NCBI GenBank assembly: GCA_017513195.1
Contig: JAFXGM010000022.1
Coordinates: 1 to 58,816, forward strand
DNA length: 58,816 bases
DNA from: Clostridia bacterium
Lineage (GTDB): Bacteria > Bacillota > Clostridia > Oscillospirales > Acutalibacteraceae
Reading direction: 5' to 3'
Notes under the pieces: generated by a model
Database searches by the model: none
Told to the model about the DNA's origin: nothing
What the model saw: the letters and a program-made list of their open reading frames with translations, nothing else
Part shown: piece by piece, positions 1 through 7,138 of the stretch
Layout of the letters: the number at the start of each line of letters is the position of its first letter
How positions within the stretch are numbered: the first letter of the stretch is position 1
Translations under genes and position numbers: made by a program

Positions 1-1
1 C

Positions 2-1339
2 GTGGACGTTGCCTATATCGCCATTACCACGCCCGAAACCATCAATTCGTCTTCTCCTGCACAGTTCAAAAATGATAAAGGCGAGTTGATTTATACCTTC
101 AACGAGTCAAAGCTTTACGATATTGTACAGACAAATATCAATGCAGCCGAAACCGCAGGCGCTGATTACGTGATTGCGCTTTCCCACATCGGCTACGATG
201 AATCGGGCAACTTGGCTGACATTACCGATGTGATTGAAAACACCGATGGCTTTGACGTGGTATTGGATGCACACTCTCACTCAGTCATTGAAGAAAAGGT
301 GATCAAAGACAAGAGTGGCGACGATGTTTTACTAACCTCTACCGGAACAAAGTTTGAATACATCGGAAAGCTCACGATCAAGAACGGTGCCTTTGATACC
401 GAACTTGTAGAGGTGGAAAGCTATACCAAAACGGATCCGGTTGTCGATGCATACATAACGGAAATCAATGAAAACTACGCGCAGCTTGGTAACCGCAAGA
501 TCGGTGAAAGCAAGGTCGAGTTTATCACACACGACAAAGACGGTAACCGCTTGGTAAGAAACGCAGAAACAAATCTGGGCAATTTTTGTTCTGATGCTCT
601 GCGCGTGATGACCGGTGCAGATATGTCCTTTGTCAATGGAGGAGGTCTCCGTGCACCAATGGAATCGGGAGATATTACCTTTAATGATATTTTCTCTGTA
701 TTTCCGTTTAATAATCAGATCGTAACTGCAGAAATTTCGGGACAGATACTCATTGATTTTCTTGAAATGGCTGTGATGAACTATCCTGAAGAAGACGGCT
801 CGTTCCCGCATATGTCGGGCGTAACTTTCTCGGTCAATAAATCAATTCCTACATCCGTCAAGGTGGATGAGAATGGATTTTTTGAAAAGGTTGACGGTGC
901 GTACCGTGTGTATAACGTCAAGGTTCTTGATAAGACAAGTGGCGAATATAAAGCACTGGATCCTAACGGCAAGTATATTCTTGCAGGTTTTAACTATTTC
1001 ATCCTCGATTTTGGCGGCGGTATGACCATGTTCAAGGATGCCAAGATTCTGGATGCCGAAGGAACACTGGATGTGGAACTGCTTGAAAACTACATTGTCG
1101 AGCACCTGGGCGGCGTTATCGGTGAAGAATACGCTGAAGTTAAGCCCAACATCTCCTTTACTGATGGTGTGATTACAGAGACTCCCGACAATAACGAAAA
1201 TAATGAACAAGAGGACAAAGAACCTTCCTCTCCGCAAACAGGCGACAATTCCTATATTGTTGTGTGGGTTCTCTTAGCAGTCCTCAGTCTTTCCGCTCTT
1301 GTCATTTTAGGCATCATTCGCCGGAAAGAAATTCAATAA
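2..1339 (+). CDS. 5'-nucleotidase / 2',3'-cyclic phosphodiesterase family protein, wall-anchored, 5' end outside window
   Basis: C-terminal 445 residues of a secreted nucleotidase; the gene starts before the window and the first codon seen is internal. The visible part has the end of the calcineurin-like metallophosphatase domain (SHIG around H62 and the metal-binding DAHSHS at 90-95). The 5'-nucleotidase C-terminal domain follows at about 165-355, with RNAETNLGNF and NGGGLRAPM, which normally bind the nucleotide. An acidic linker leads to SPQTGD at about 410-415, a transmembrane helix and RRKE, an LPXTG-like sorting signal. The family hydrolyses extracellular nucleotides for phosphate and nucleoside scavenging. 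A sortase fragment lies immediately downstream. Family call is secure; the exact substrate is not known. Confidence 0.9.
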   Translation: MDVAYIAITTPETINSSSPAQFKNDKGELIYTFNESKLYDIVQTNINAAETAGADYVIALSHIGYDESGNLADITDVIENTDGFDVVLDAHSHSVIEEKVIKDKSGDDVLLTSTGTKFEYIGKLTIKNGAFDTELVEVESYTKTDPVVDAYITEINENYAQLGNRKIGESKVEFITHDKDGNRLVRNAETNLGNFCSDALRVMTGADMSFVNGGGLRAPMESGDITFNDIFSVFPFNNQIVTAEISGQILIDFLEMAVMNYPEEDGSFPHMSGVTFSVNKSIPTSVKVDENGFFEKVDGAYRVYNVKVLDKTSGEYKALDPNGKYILAGFNYFILDFGGGMTMFKDAKILDAEGTLDVELLENYIVEHLGGVIGEEYAEVKPNISFTDGVITETPDNNENNEQEDKEPSSPQTGDNSYIVVWVLLAVLSLSALVILGIIRRKEIQ

Positions 1340-1393
1340 AAAGATACACGCCCAAAAGGGTATTAATATAAAGACGGAACGCACAAACGGGCG

Positions 1394-1744
1394 GTGACGG
1401 CAAATCCGCCATTGCCCGTTTTGACAGACTGGAGCTACGCAAAGTTAAAGAAAGCACCGGGTCATTATTACGAAACATATTACGAAAAGGATTTTGTAAT
1501 TGCCGCACATAATTATAAGTCGCATTTTGGCAGATTATCGGAATTACAAGCGAGTGATGTCGTTGTGTTTACCGATGTAAGTGGAACAGCGCACTACTAC
1601 GAAGTGGTGATTTTGGAAACACTGCCAAAAAACGCAACAAAAGAAATGATTACAAGCGGATTTGATCTTTCGTTGTATACTTGCACCTTAGGTGGCGGTA
1701 GCCGTGTCACAGTGCGTTGTACCGCTGCCGAAAATAGTGTCTGA
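1394..1744 (+). pseudogene. sortase, C-terminal half only
   Basis: The 116 residues match the catalytic half of a class B/D-like sortase. They include VIAAHN (catalytic His at 39), SLYTCTLGG (catalytic Cys at 97 in a TLxTC-type motif) and SRVTVRC (catalytic Arg at 104). Full-length sortases are about 200-260 residues and begin with a membrane anchor. Here the reading frame is open only from about 1367 and starts in the middle of the beta-barrel. No ribosome binding site precedes the only available GTG at 1394. The fragment follows a sortase substrate by 54 bases, so it is probably the remnant of the cognate sortase after an internal deletion. A translated short form cannot be excluded but would have no membrane anchor. 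Confidence 0.75.
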
Positions 1745-1823
1745 AAATCTTTTGAATAACGAAGTTAAAGTTTACAGGAAAGCGGTACAATAAAAAATAT
1801 AAACAAGGCGATAACTACATTTA

Positions 1824-1887
1824 ATTTTGATAAAACTTTACCTTTAATTGAAAATATGTGTTTAAATTAAACACATTATATCAAAAT
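1824..1887. repeat. nested inverted repeats in the spacer before the mobile unit
   Basis: The outer arms ATTTTGATA (1824-1832) and TATCAAAAT (1879-1887) enclose a perfect 10-bp-arm palindrome around 1856-1876 (ATGTGTTTAA / TTAAACACAT with one central base). The remaining sequence of 1745-2000 is AT-rich and has no open frame of note. It could be an attachment site, a regulator site or relic DNA; nothing in the sequence decides this. Confidence 0.5.
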
Positions 1888-1892
1888 CTACA

Positions 1893-1943
1893 AACTAAAA
1901 AATACCCCCGAATACTCACTGTAATCGGGGGTATTTTTTAGTT
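1893..1943. terminator. bidirectional rho-independent terminator
   Basis: A perfect 19-bp stem (1893-1911 with 1925-1943) has a C5/G5 core and A6/T6 flanks, so it works on both strands. It separates the sortase remnant (+) from the small minus-strand gene at 2001-2195. Confidence 0.9.
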
Positions 1944-2000
1944 AAACGAATTTACTTTAATATCCTTAAATTTGGTATGCGGTGGAGTTAAAATTCAAAT

Positions 2001-2195
2001 TTATTCTTTAGGGTCGCATTCTATTCCTGTGTTTTCTTTAATCAAACGAATCAAATATTTTTGTAACGATTTTTCAGGTGTGCTTTGGACATATTCAATT
2101 AACTTCTTTTTTCCGTCCGGAGACATCCAAATATTTACTCTGTCTTTTTTTGCTTGAAATTTTGCAACAGCTTTTCTATGCGAATCAATTGACAT
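2001..2195 (-). CDS. small putative ribbon-helix-helix-like DNA-binding protein
   Basis: A 64-residue basic protein. The part RVNIWMSPDGKKKLIEYVQS followed by an amphipathic helix (SLQKYLIRLIKENTG) resembles the strand-helix-helix layout of Arc/MetJ-type (RHH) proteins found on mobile elements. The ATG at 2195 is preferred because AAGAGGTGG lies five bases before it; an upstream in-frame GTG at 2204 overlaps that site. It is transcribed divergently from the GIY-YIG gene, and its own promoter lies at 2216-2244. By position it is a candidate repressor for the palindromes at 2279-2321. The fold assignment rests on pattern only. Confidence 0.6.
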   Translation of the reverse strand: MSIDSHRKAVAKFQAKKDRVNIWMSPDGKKKLIEYVQSTPEKSLQKYLIRLIKENTGIECDPKE

Positions 2196-2215
2196 GCTAA
2201 CCACCTCTTAATTTT

Positions 2216-2244
2216 ATTATATACCACTTCCCTGCCTCGGTCAA
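2216..2244 (-). promoter_or_regulatory. sigma-A-type promoter for the small divergent gene
   Basis: On the minus strand TTGACC (2239-2244) is followed after 17 bases by TATAAT (2216-2221). Transcription would start about 15-20 bases before the ribosome binding site of the gene starting at 2195. Confidence 0.7.
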
Positions 2245-2272
2245 TCAATTTTTATTTTTTTGCGTTTTTCTC

Positions 2273-2301
2273 TTGACAAAATCAGTCGACTGATTTATAA
2301 T
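2273..2301 (+). promoter_or_regulatory. perfect consensus sigma-A promoter for the GIY-YIG/recombinase operon
   Basis: TTGACA (2273-2278), a 17-base spacer and TATAAT (2296-2301). It lies 43 bases upstream of the start codon at 2344 and is back-to-back with the minus-strand promoter at 2216-2244. Confidence 0.9.
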
Positions 2302-2321
2302 ATATTCGGTCAGTCGACTGA
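2279..2321. promoter_or_regulatory. twin palindromic operators sharing TCAGTCGACTGA
   Basis: A perfect 18-bp palindrome with core TCAGTCGACTGA occupies 2279-2296, that is the spacer between -35 and -10. The same 12-bp core recurs at 2310-2321, around the expected transcription start. The centres are 28 bases apart, a little under three helical turns. Occupation would block RNA polymerase, so this is almost certainly a repressor site. The small divergent protein is the most likely ligand, and the HTH of the GIY-YIG fusion is the alternative. Confidence 0.85.
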
Positions 2322-2343
2322 TTTTATTTTAAAGGAGAATATT

Positions 2344-3153
2344 ATGTCAAAAATAAGTTTTCAGGCTAACCTTATTTCTCGTGTTATAAATCTAGCTCCA
2401 AATATGCGTTTTATTGCTCGTTATGATTCTGAAACAACTGGAATAAAATCTTGTATGCTTGGATATGAAGATCGTTCTTTTATATACATATTGACAGTTG
2501 ATTTTGAAAAAAGTGAGCAGTGTATTTACGTAGGTCAATCAAAATCCCAGTACTCACGTTTTTCAGCTCACATAAAAAAATATGCATTCGACCATATTTA
2601 TCTATTTGAGTGTAAATTAGATGAATTAAACAGTAGCGAAGCCATAATCACCAACGATATGAAGCCTTTATACAACCGCAATAATAATCCCATTGTAATG
2701 CGGTATCGTAATATACTTAATATTGATTATGACGAACCTAAAACTAAGGCTATTATAAACCACCATCTTCAACTTTTAAAACGATACGAACAAACCGGAT
2801 TATTTGGTTTTTCACTAAATCCCGCCATATTTGCAGTATTAGCATCAAAAGCTAAAGAAAAAGGCTGTAATTGCAGCGATCTGCTTCAGACTATTTTGGA
2901 GCAGTTGTTTTCTGGTGATATTGCTGTTGAACTACAAAACGATCGAACGCTTTCGAAAACTAACCTTGCTACAACCATAGAATATGCCAAAATACACGGG
3001 TGCAGTCCAGAACAAATTAAACAATATCTACGAGAAGAAAATCGTATTAAAGGCGGAATACAGATTGGACGTGACTGGGTGTTTCCAAAGGATACCTATT
3101 TTCCGGAAGACAGAAGAAGAAAATGTCAAAAAAATTTTATTGATTTGCACTGA
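2344..3153 (+). CDS. GIY-YIG nuclease-like domain fused to an excisionase-type helix-turn-helix
   Basis: A 269-residue protein; the start at 2344 is set by AAAGGAG seven bases upstream. Residues about 45-112 show the GIY-YIG pattern: IYIL (47-50) in place of GIY, YVG (62-64) in place of YIG, then Arg72, His76, Glu99 in the SSEAIITN helix and Asn111 (PLYNRNN). All usual catalytic positions are therefore occupied. A helical linker follows. Residues about 209-250 (EYAKIHGCSPEQIKQYLRE, then IQIGRDWVFPKD) match the excisionase/MerR-like HTH found in recombination directionality factors. The next gene is a serine recombinase 54 bases downstream in the same operon. A role in excision control or in cutting element DNA is inferred. 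I know of no named family with this layout. Confidence 0.75.
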   Translation: MSKISFQANLISRVINLAPNMRFIARYDSETTGIKSCMLGYEDRSFIYILTVDFEKSEQCIYVGQSKSQYSRFSAHIKKYAFDHIYLFECKLDELNSSEAIITNDMKPLYNRNNNPIVMRYRNILNIDYDEPKTKAIINHHLQLLKRYEQTGLFGFSLNPAIFAVLASKAKEKGCNCSDLLQTILEQLFSGDIAVELQNDRTLSKTNLATTIEYAKIHGCSPEQIKQYLREENRIKGGIQIGRDWVFPKDTYFPEDRRRKCQKNFIDLH

Positions 3154-3207
3154 TGTTTGTGTTATTATAATACTGTAATTTGACAATGAACAACAAGGAG
3201 AATAATT

Positions 3208-4890
3208 ATGGATATACATTCTGTTCGTCAGTTAATGAGGACGAAAAGTATATATGAAATACCGATGCGTGTCACCTTTTATGCTCGTGTATCTTCTGAG
3301 AAAGACGAACAACTTAACTCTCTTGATAACCAGATATCCTATTATCGTAATTTTATAAAGAAAAACGCTAATTGGGAATTTGTTGAGGGATATATTGACG
3401 AAGGCCTCTCGGGAATGAGCACTAAAAAGCGTGAGAATTTTCATAATATGGTGAATGATGCTAAGGCGGGAATTTTTGACCTTGTTATCACAAAAGAGAT
3501 TACCCGTTTTGCCCGTAATACCCTTGATAGTATTCAATACACTCGTGACCTACTCTCCTACGGTGTAGGCGTATTCTTTCAAAACGATAACATCAATACG
3601 CTTGACGAAGATAGCGAGCTTCGACTAACTATTATGTCCGGCATTGCTCAGGACGAACTTAGAAAACTATCAAGCCGTATCAAATTTGGGCATCAAGAGG
3701 CCATTAATAAAAATGTAGTCCTTGGTAACAGCAGAATCTTCGGCTACCGCAAGAACAATGGACGGCTTATCATTGATGAAAAAGAAGCCGAAATGGTACG
3801 TGAATTATTCATGCTTTACGCCACAGACAAGTACAGTATGAAACAAATCGAGGATATTTTCTGGAACAAGGGATACCGCAACAATAATGGTAAACGAATC
3901 TGCCACAGTACAATGTCCAACACTATTTCTAACCCCAAATACAAGGGTTACTATGTGGGCAACAAGGTGAAGATTATTGATATGTTTACCAAAAAGCAGA
4001 AGTTTTTACCACCTGAGGAATGGGTTATGTTTAAAGACGAATCGGGTGAAATTGTTCCTGCTATTGTTAGTGAGGAACTTTGGGAACAAGCCAACGTTGT
4101 TCTTAAAAGACGAAGCCGTGATGTTAAGAACAGACAAAACCAATGCAACCACCCAAATCTATTAACCGGTAAAATGTATTGCACACATTGTGGAAAGCTC
4201 TACTACCGTAAGGACAGCAAAGACCGCAAAGGTAATGTTCTATCTCGTTGGATATGTAGCGGTAAAATAAACAACGGTACCGACTCCTGCCCCTCCTTTA
4301 CAATTTATGAGGAAGAAATAAAGGAAATTCTTTATGAGGTTTTCAAAGACACCGCAGAGGATGCAAGGTTAATTATTGAGGAATATACAAACCTGTATGC
4401 TGAAATGATTAAAAACGATAGTTCTTCCAACGATTTGCAAAAGCTAAAAGAACGACTTGAATTGCTGTCAAAGAAAAAGTCCAAATTGCTTGAATACAAT
4501 ATTGCAGGAGAAATCAGTGATCGTGATTTTGTTGAGATGAACAAGCAAATCTCAGAAGAATCTGCTGAAATATATTCAGCTATTGAAGAAATGGAAAATG
4601 AGATAAATTCAAGAGTGGGATTCAAGGAAAAAATTGAGGAAATTAAAACAATACTTCAAAAAGCAGAAAGCGAAGCCTCACGTGAAATGATAGACTCCGC
4701 TTTCGTAAATAAATATATTGATAAGATATATATAACACCCGTAGACGACGGTGTTATCGAGATTTCGGTAAAAATTTTCACAGGCGATACCTTTGGTAAA
4801 GTCTTTGAAAAGTTAGGGTGCCATCTCGTTGGCAGTACGGGACACACTTTTAAAAAGATGATCGAATCTTACGAAAACAGCATGAAATAA
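3208..4890 (+). CDS. large serine recombinase (site-specific integrase)
   Basis: 560 residues, the usual length for large serine integrases. The resolvase domain (about 20-165) begins with VTFYARVSSEKDEQ, where Ser29 is the expected nucleophile, followed by the conserved TRFARNTLD and RLTIMSGIAQDE segments. The Recombinase domain spans about 175-290. A zinc ribbon (CTHCGK, then WICSGK and SCPSF, about 323-362) is followed by a long coiled coil (about 365-500), as in integrases that need a directionality factor. AAGGAG lies eight bases before the ATG. It catalyses recombination between attP and attB through a 5'-phosphoserine intermediate. Probably cotranscribed with the GIY-YIG/HTH gene. No catalytic damage is visible. 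Confidence 0.95.
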   Translation: MDIHSVRQLMRTKSIYEIPMRVTFYARVSSEKDEQLNSLDNQISYYRNFIKKNANWEFVEGYIDEGLSGMSTKKRENFHNMVNDAKAGIFDLVITKEITRFARNTLDSIQYTRDLLSYGVGVFFQNDNINTLDEDSELRLTIMSGIAQDELRKLSSRIKFGHQEAINKNVVLGNSRIFGYRKNNGRLIIDEKEAEMVRELFMLYATDKYSMKQIEDIFWNKGYRNNNGKRICHSTMSNTISNPKYKGYYVGNKVKIIDMFTKKQKFLPPEEWVMFKDESGEIVPAIVSEELWEQANVVLKRRSRDVKNRQNQCNHPNLLTGKMYCTHCGKLYYRKDSKDRKGNVLSRWICSGKINNGTDSCPSFTIYEEEIKEILYEVFKDTAEDARLIIEEYTNLYAEMIKNDSSSNDLQKLKERLELLSKKKSKLLEYNIAGEISDRDFVEMNKQISEESAEIYSAIEEMENEINSRVGFKEKIEEIKTILQKAESEASREMIDSAFVNKYIDKIYITPVDDGVIEISVKIFTGDTFGKVFEKLGCHLVGSTGHTFKKMIESYENSMK

Positions 4891-4919
4891 GTTGTAGGCA
4901 ACTGCAACTAACCAAGGGG

Positions 4920-4949
4920 CGCCGGCAGTTAAGACTGTCGGCGTTTTTT
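4920..4949 (+). terminator. rho-independent terminator of the recombinase operon
   Basis: Stem CGCCGGCAGT (4920-4929) with ACTGTCGGCG (4934-4943), one G-U pair, then T6. Confidence 0.9.
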
Positions 4950-5016
4950 AAAACACGAGTATATTTTAATTAAAACACACTCAAACTAATAACAAACAAT
5001 TTAAAGAGGTGAAAAT

Positions 5017-5229
5017 ATGTTTGATAAAATTTGTTTGGTCCTTGCCATTATCGGTTGTCTTAACTGGGGTCTTGTAGGACTTTTTAGCTTTGACCTTGTT
5101 GCTTGGGCTTTCGGTGGCACCGGCACCTTGATAAGCCGTATTGTTTATACCGTAATAGCTTTAGCTGGTGTGTGGTGTATTTCATTGCTTTTTAGAAGCG
5201 AGCAGGCACATCATCAAGTATCGGACTAA
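5017..5229 (+). CDS. DUF378 small membrane protein
   Basis: 70 residues with two transmembrane helices (about 5-30 and 38-60). The pattern CLVLAIIGCLNWGLVGLF and the GTGTLISRIVYTVIALAG segment are typical of DUF378 (Bacillus YuzA-like) proteins. AAAGAGGTG precedes the ATG by seven bases. Function is unknown; the family is scattered widely in Firmicutes, often as a single gene. The short length is normal for the family. Confidence 0.85.
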   Translation: MFDKICLVLAIIGCLNWGLVGLFSFDLVAWAFGGTGTLISRIVYTVIALAGVWCISLLFRSEQAHHQVSD

Positions 5230-5241
5230 CTGCAGATTAAT

Positions 5242-5279
5242 AAAGCTCTCGATTGTCTATATGACATTCGGGAGCTTTT
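5242..5279. terminator. terminator between convergent genes
   Basis: Stem AAAGCTCTCGA (5242-5252) with TCGGGAGCTTT (5268-5278), one wobble pair. A and T runs on both sides allow use by the DUF378 gene (+) and the GNAT gene (-). Confidence 0.75.
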
Positions 5280-5282
5280 GTT

Positions 5283-5723
5283 TTAATTATTATTTAATTC
5301 GCACCTATAATGTACAACCTTTTCCCCATCGTGATGGGTTTTTGTAAATTTTGTTGCGTTGAAACCGCATTTACGGTAAAACTCAACCGCATCGTTGTCG
5401 GTTAATGCAAGCACAAAGGTAAGTCCATAATCGTTTACAAGTTGATTTATCATATAAGAGCCAATGCCATTGCTACGAGCGGATATATCAACCGCAATCC
5501 CAACAATTTCTGCCTTATCTTTACCATCGAACAAAACCGATATAACGCCCTTTATTTCGTCTTGCTGAACACAGGCAAAATACTTTATAGACTTGTCGGC
5601 CAAAAAATTATCTATCTTTTTACTAAACTTTTCTTCGGTGGACAAAAACATACAATATTTGTAAATATCATACGTTTTTAAAATATCATCTTTGTTAGTT
5701 AACTCTATTAATTTAAGTTTCAC
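5283..5723 (-). CDS. GNAT-family N-acetyltransferase
   Basis: 146 residues. The second half carries the acetyl-CoA-binding fold: AEIVGIAVDISARSNGIGSYMINQLV, where the R/Q-x-x-G-x-G/A loop appears as RSNGIG, and then NDAVEFYRKCGFN, typical of the last GNAT helix. The N-terminal third is poorly conserved, so the substrate cannot be named. The start is a GTG at 5723 with AGGTG five bases upstream. It is the last of four minus-strand genes that may share the promoter at 7074-7102, after a 43-base gap. Confidence 0.8.
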   Translation of the reverse strand: MKLKLIELTNKDDILKTYDIYKYCMFLSTEEKFSKKIDNFLADKSIKYFACVQQDEIKGVISVLFDGKDKAEIVGIAVDISARSNGIGSYMINQLVNDYGLTFVLALTDNDAVEFYRKCGFNATKFTKTHHDGEKVVHYRCELNNN

Positions 5724-5766
5724 ATCATCACCTGAAAATTAAATACTTAAGTATAAAAATATTAAA

Positions 5767-6096
5767 TTAAAATATACCCTTGTTATATTTTATCATTGCA
5801 CGAAAACTTAATACAAGTCCAATAATAATACCTACGACGAGAATAACAACACCTGCCAAAACAAAAGATTGATTGTCGGTATAAAGCGTTATGGCAGATA
5901 AAATACCGAAAATAATAATTGCAACGCCAATAATTATGGTTCCAAGTCCTACACCTTTTCCAAAAGGAATTTTATCCTCTTCTTTTACTCGTTGTCTATG
6001 ATATGAATGGATTGATGATATGTTACCACGCATATTTAGAGCGCCAAGAACGATGCATATAACACCTACAATTAACATTACAATAAACGCCGGCAT
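5767..6096 (-). CDS. small integral membrane protein, DUF3784-like
   Basis: 109 residues with three predicted transmembrane helices (about 3-22, 47-68, 78-98). The loop SIHSYHRQRVKEEDKIPFGKGVG between helices 1 and 2 resembles DUF3784 proteins, which are often found beside SdpI-like genes in Firmicutes. GGAGG lies seven bases before the ATG. Twenty bases separate it from the SdpI-like gene upstream. Function is unknown. Confidence 0.7.
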   Translation of the reverse strand: MPAFIVMLIVGVICIVLGALNMRGNISSIHSYHRQRVKEEDKIPFGKGVGLGTIIIGVAIIIFGILSAITLYTDNQSFVLAGVVILVVGIIIGLVLSFRAMIKYNKGIF

Positions 6097-6116
6097 AATA
6101 TTTCCTCCGTAAAATT

Positions 6117-6494
6117 TTATTTTCTCGTTCCATCATCATTAAAAGTCTTTTTAAGCGCAATTTCCGTTGGAAAAATTGATGCGATTAAAACTATAAGTTG
6201 AACAGTCATAACAATAGTTGCAACAATTCCAATAGTATCTTCATTGCCATTATAAAACGGAATATGTACTAGTACTGTTGGAACAAACATTATAAGACCT
6301 ATCTTCCACCAAAGGCGACCACAGTATTCGTGAGCAAATCGCCAAGTGTCCTCGTTTTTCATAGAACGAGTTGTTCTGTAGCCGAATATATAGTTTATGT
6401 TTTTCGGTGTATGCTTGTACATTATCCTGCCAAACCCTATCATCATAATGGGTATTAGTAAATCACAAGCAAATATAAACCACCAAAACCACAT
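6117..6494 (-). CDS. SdpI-family membrane protein
   Basis: 125 residues with three transmembrane helices. The diagnostic loop GYRTTRSMKNEDTWRFAHEYCGRLWW (about 43-68) is the SdpI signature. In Bacillus subtilis, SdpI gives immunity to the killing peptide SDP and also sequesters the repressor SdpR. Most homologues have no known toxin, and no SdpC- or SdpR-like gene is visible here. AAGGAG precedes the ATG by nine bases. Immunity is possible but not shown; a general envelope role is equally likely. Confidence 0.8.
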   Translation of the reverse strand: MWFWWFIFACDLLIPIMMIGFGRIMYKHTPKNINYIFGYRTTRSMKNEDTWRFAHEYCGRLWWKIGLIMFVPTVLVHIPFYNGNEDTIGIVATIVMTVQLIVLIASIFPTEIALKKTFNDDGTRK

Positions 6495-6518
6495 ATCAGT
6501 TAACTCCTTTTCACAATA

Positions 6519-7046
6519 TTATAAATCAATATCCATCTTATACTTATCGTCAATAAGCAAATAATTTACCTTATGCTTTTTTGCTTGTAATAACACATAC
6601 GCATTATCTTCTAACACGCTTTCCATAGTACAATATGTATCGTCCAAGCGATTTTCAATAACATTTGCATATTTCTTTATGTCCGCAAAATGATTTCTTA
6701 TGTAATTTTCACTCATTACAATGCAGTAGTATTCTATGTTTTTAAGGTATTCATTATCAAAATCCTTTGCCCAATCAAAAGGAATATAGCACCCCTCGAC
6801 AATAAGATTTTGCTTGTTTTCTATGGCAGTTTTAATCATTTCGCGAACAATCGGCCATAAATATGCCGTAAGTTTGGTGTCGTCACTCATAGGGGTAAGT
6901 TTTGTGTTGCCGCTACGTATTAAACCCATTTTTAAATGGTCGATTGAAAGATATGGGTATTTATACTTTTCGAGCAACTTTTGTGCAAGTGCTGTCTTGC
7001 CGGTGTGCGATGCACCTGTAATTAAAAGAATCATTACTTTTCTCAT
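6519..7046 (-). CDS. P-loop small-molecule kinase-like ATPase
   Basis: 175 residues. Walker A GASHTGKT at about 10-17 is followed by YPYLSIDHLKMGLIR, where the Asp is the usual substrate/metal residue in adenylate-kinase- or Zeta-toxin-like folds. NLIVEGCYIP is the strand where these kinases hold their second acidic residue. The family is related to AAA_33/shikimate-kinase-like proteins; the substrate is unknown. It is the first gene of a minus-strand group that also has SdpI-like, DUF3784-like and GNAT genes. The start at 7046 has AAAGG upstream; a start four codons later is possible. Confidence 0.75.
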   Translation of the reverse strand: MRKVMILLITGASHTGKTALAQKLLEKYKYPYLSIDHLKMGLIRSGNTKLTPMSDDTKLTAYLWPIVREMIKTAIENKQNLIVEGCYIPFDWAKDFDNEYLKNIEYYCIVMSENYIRNHFADIKKYANVIENRLDDTYCTMESVLEDNAYVLLQAKKHKVNYLLIDDKYKMDIDL

Positions 7047-7073
7047 TCCTGCCTTTTTCTAATTTGCAAAACA

Positions 7074-7102
7074 ATTATATCACACAGCTATATGTTTTTC
7101 AA
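7074..7102 (-). promoter_or_regulatory. sigma-A-type promoter of the P-loop kinase/SdpI operon
   Basis: On the minus strand TTGAAA (7097-7102), 17 bases, TATAAT (7074-7079), about 30 bases before the start codon at 7046. Confidence 0.75.
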
Positions 7103-7112
7103 CATAACATCA

Positions 7113-7138
7113 AAACAGCCTGTTTAAACAGGCTGTTT
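7113..7138 (-). terminator. terminator overlapping the stop codon of the hydrolase gene
   Basis: A perfect 26-bp palindrome (AAACAGCCTGTTT and its complement) includes two bases of the TAA stop at 7137-7139 and is followed on the minus strand by a T run. Confidence 0.85.

Larger units (their letters stand above)
2001..4949. mobile_element. compact serine-recombinase unit (RHH-like / GIY-YIG-HTH / large serine recombinase)
   Basis: Three genes bounded by strong terminators (1893-1943 and 4920-4949) and unrelated to their neighbours. They comprise a small putative DNA-binding protein, a GIY-YIG/excisionase-like fusion and a large serine recombinase in one divergent control region. A large serine recombinase with an excisionase-like partner is the normal integration module of Firmicutes prophages and integrative elements. 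No cargo, capsid or conjugation gene is present, so this is either a very small integrative element or the end of a decayed one. No direct-repeat att boundaries could be identified by eye, so the limits are those of the genes and terminators. Confidence 0.5.

Noticed and set aside
1386-1421. Terminator between the nucleotidase and the sortase fragment
   Set aside because: GGGCGG/CCGCC and GCCC pairs exist, but they lie in the coding part of the sortase remnant and no T run follows in the right place.
4891-4910. AGTTG...CAACT palindrome after the recombinase as attachment core
   Set aside because: No second copy near the other end of the unit could be found by eye.
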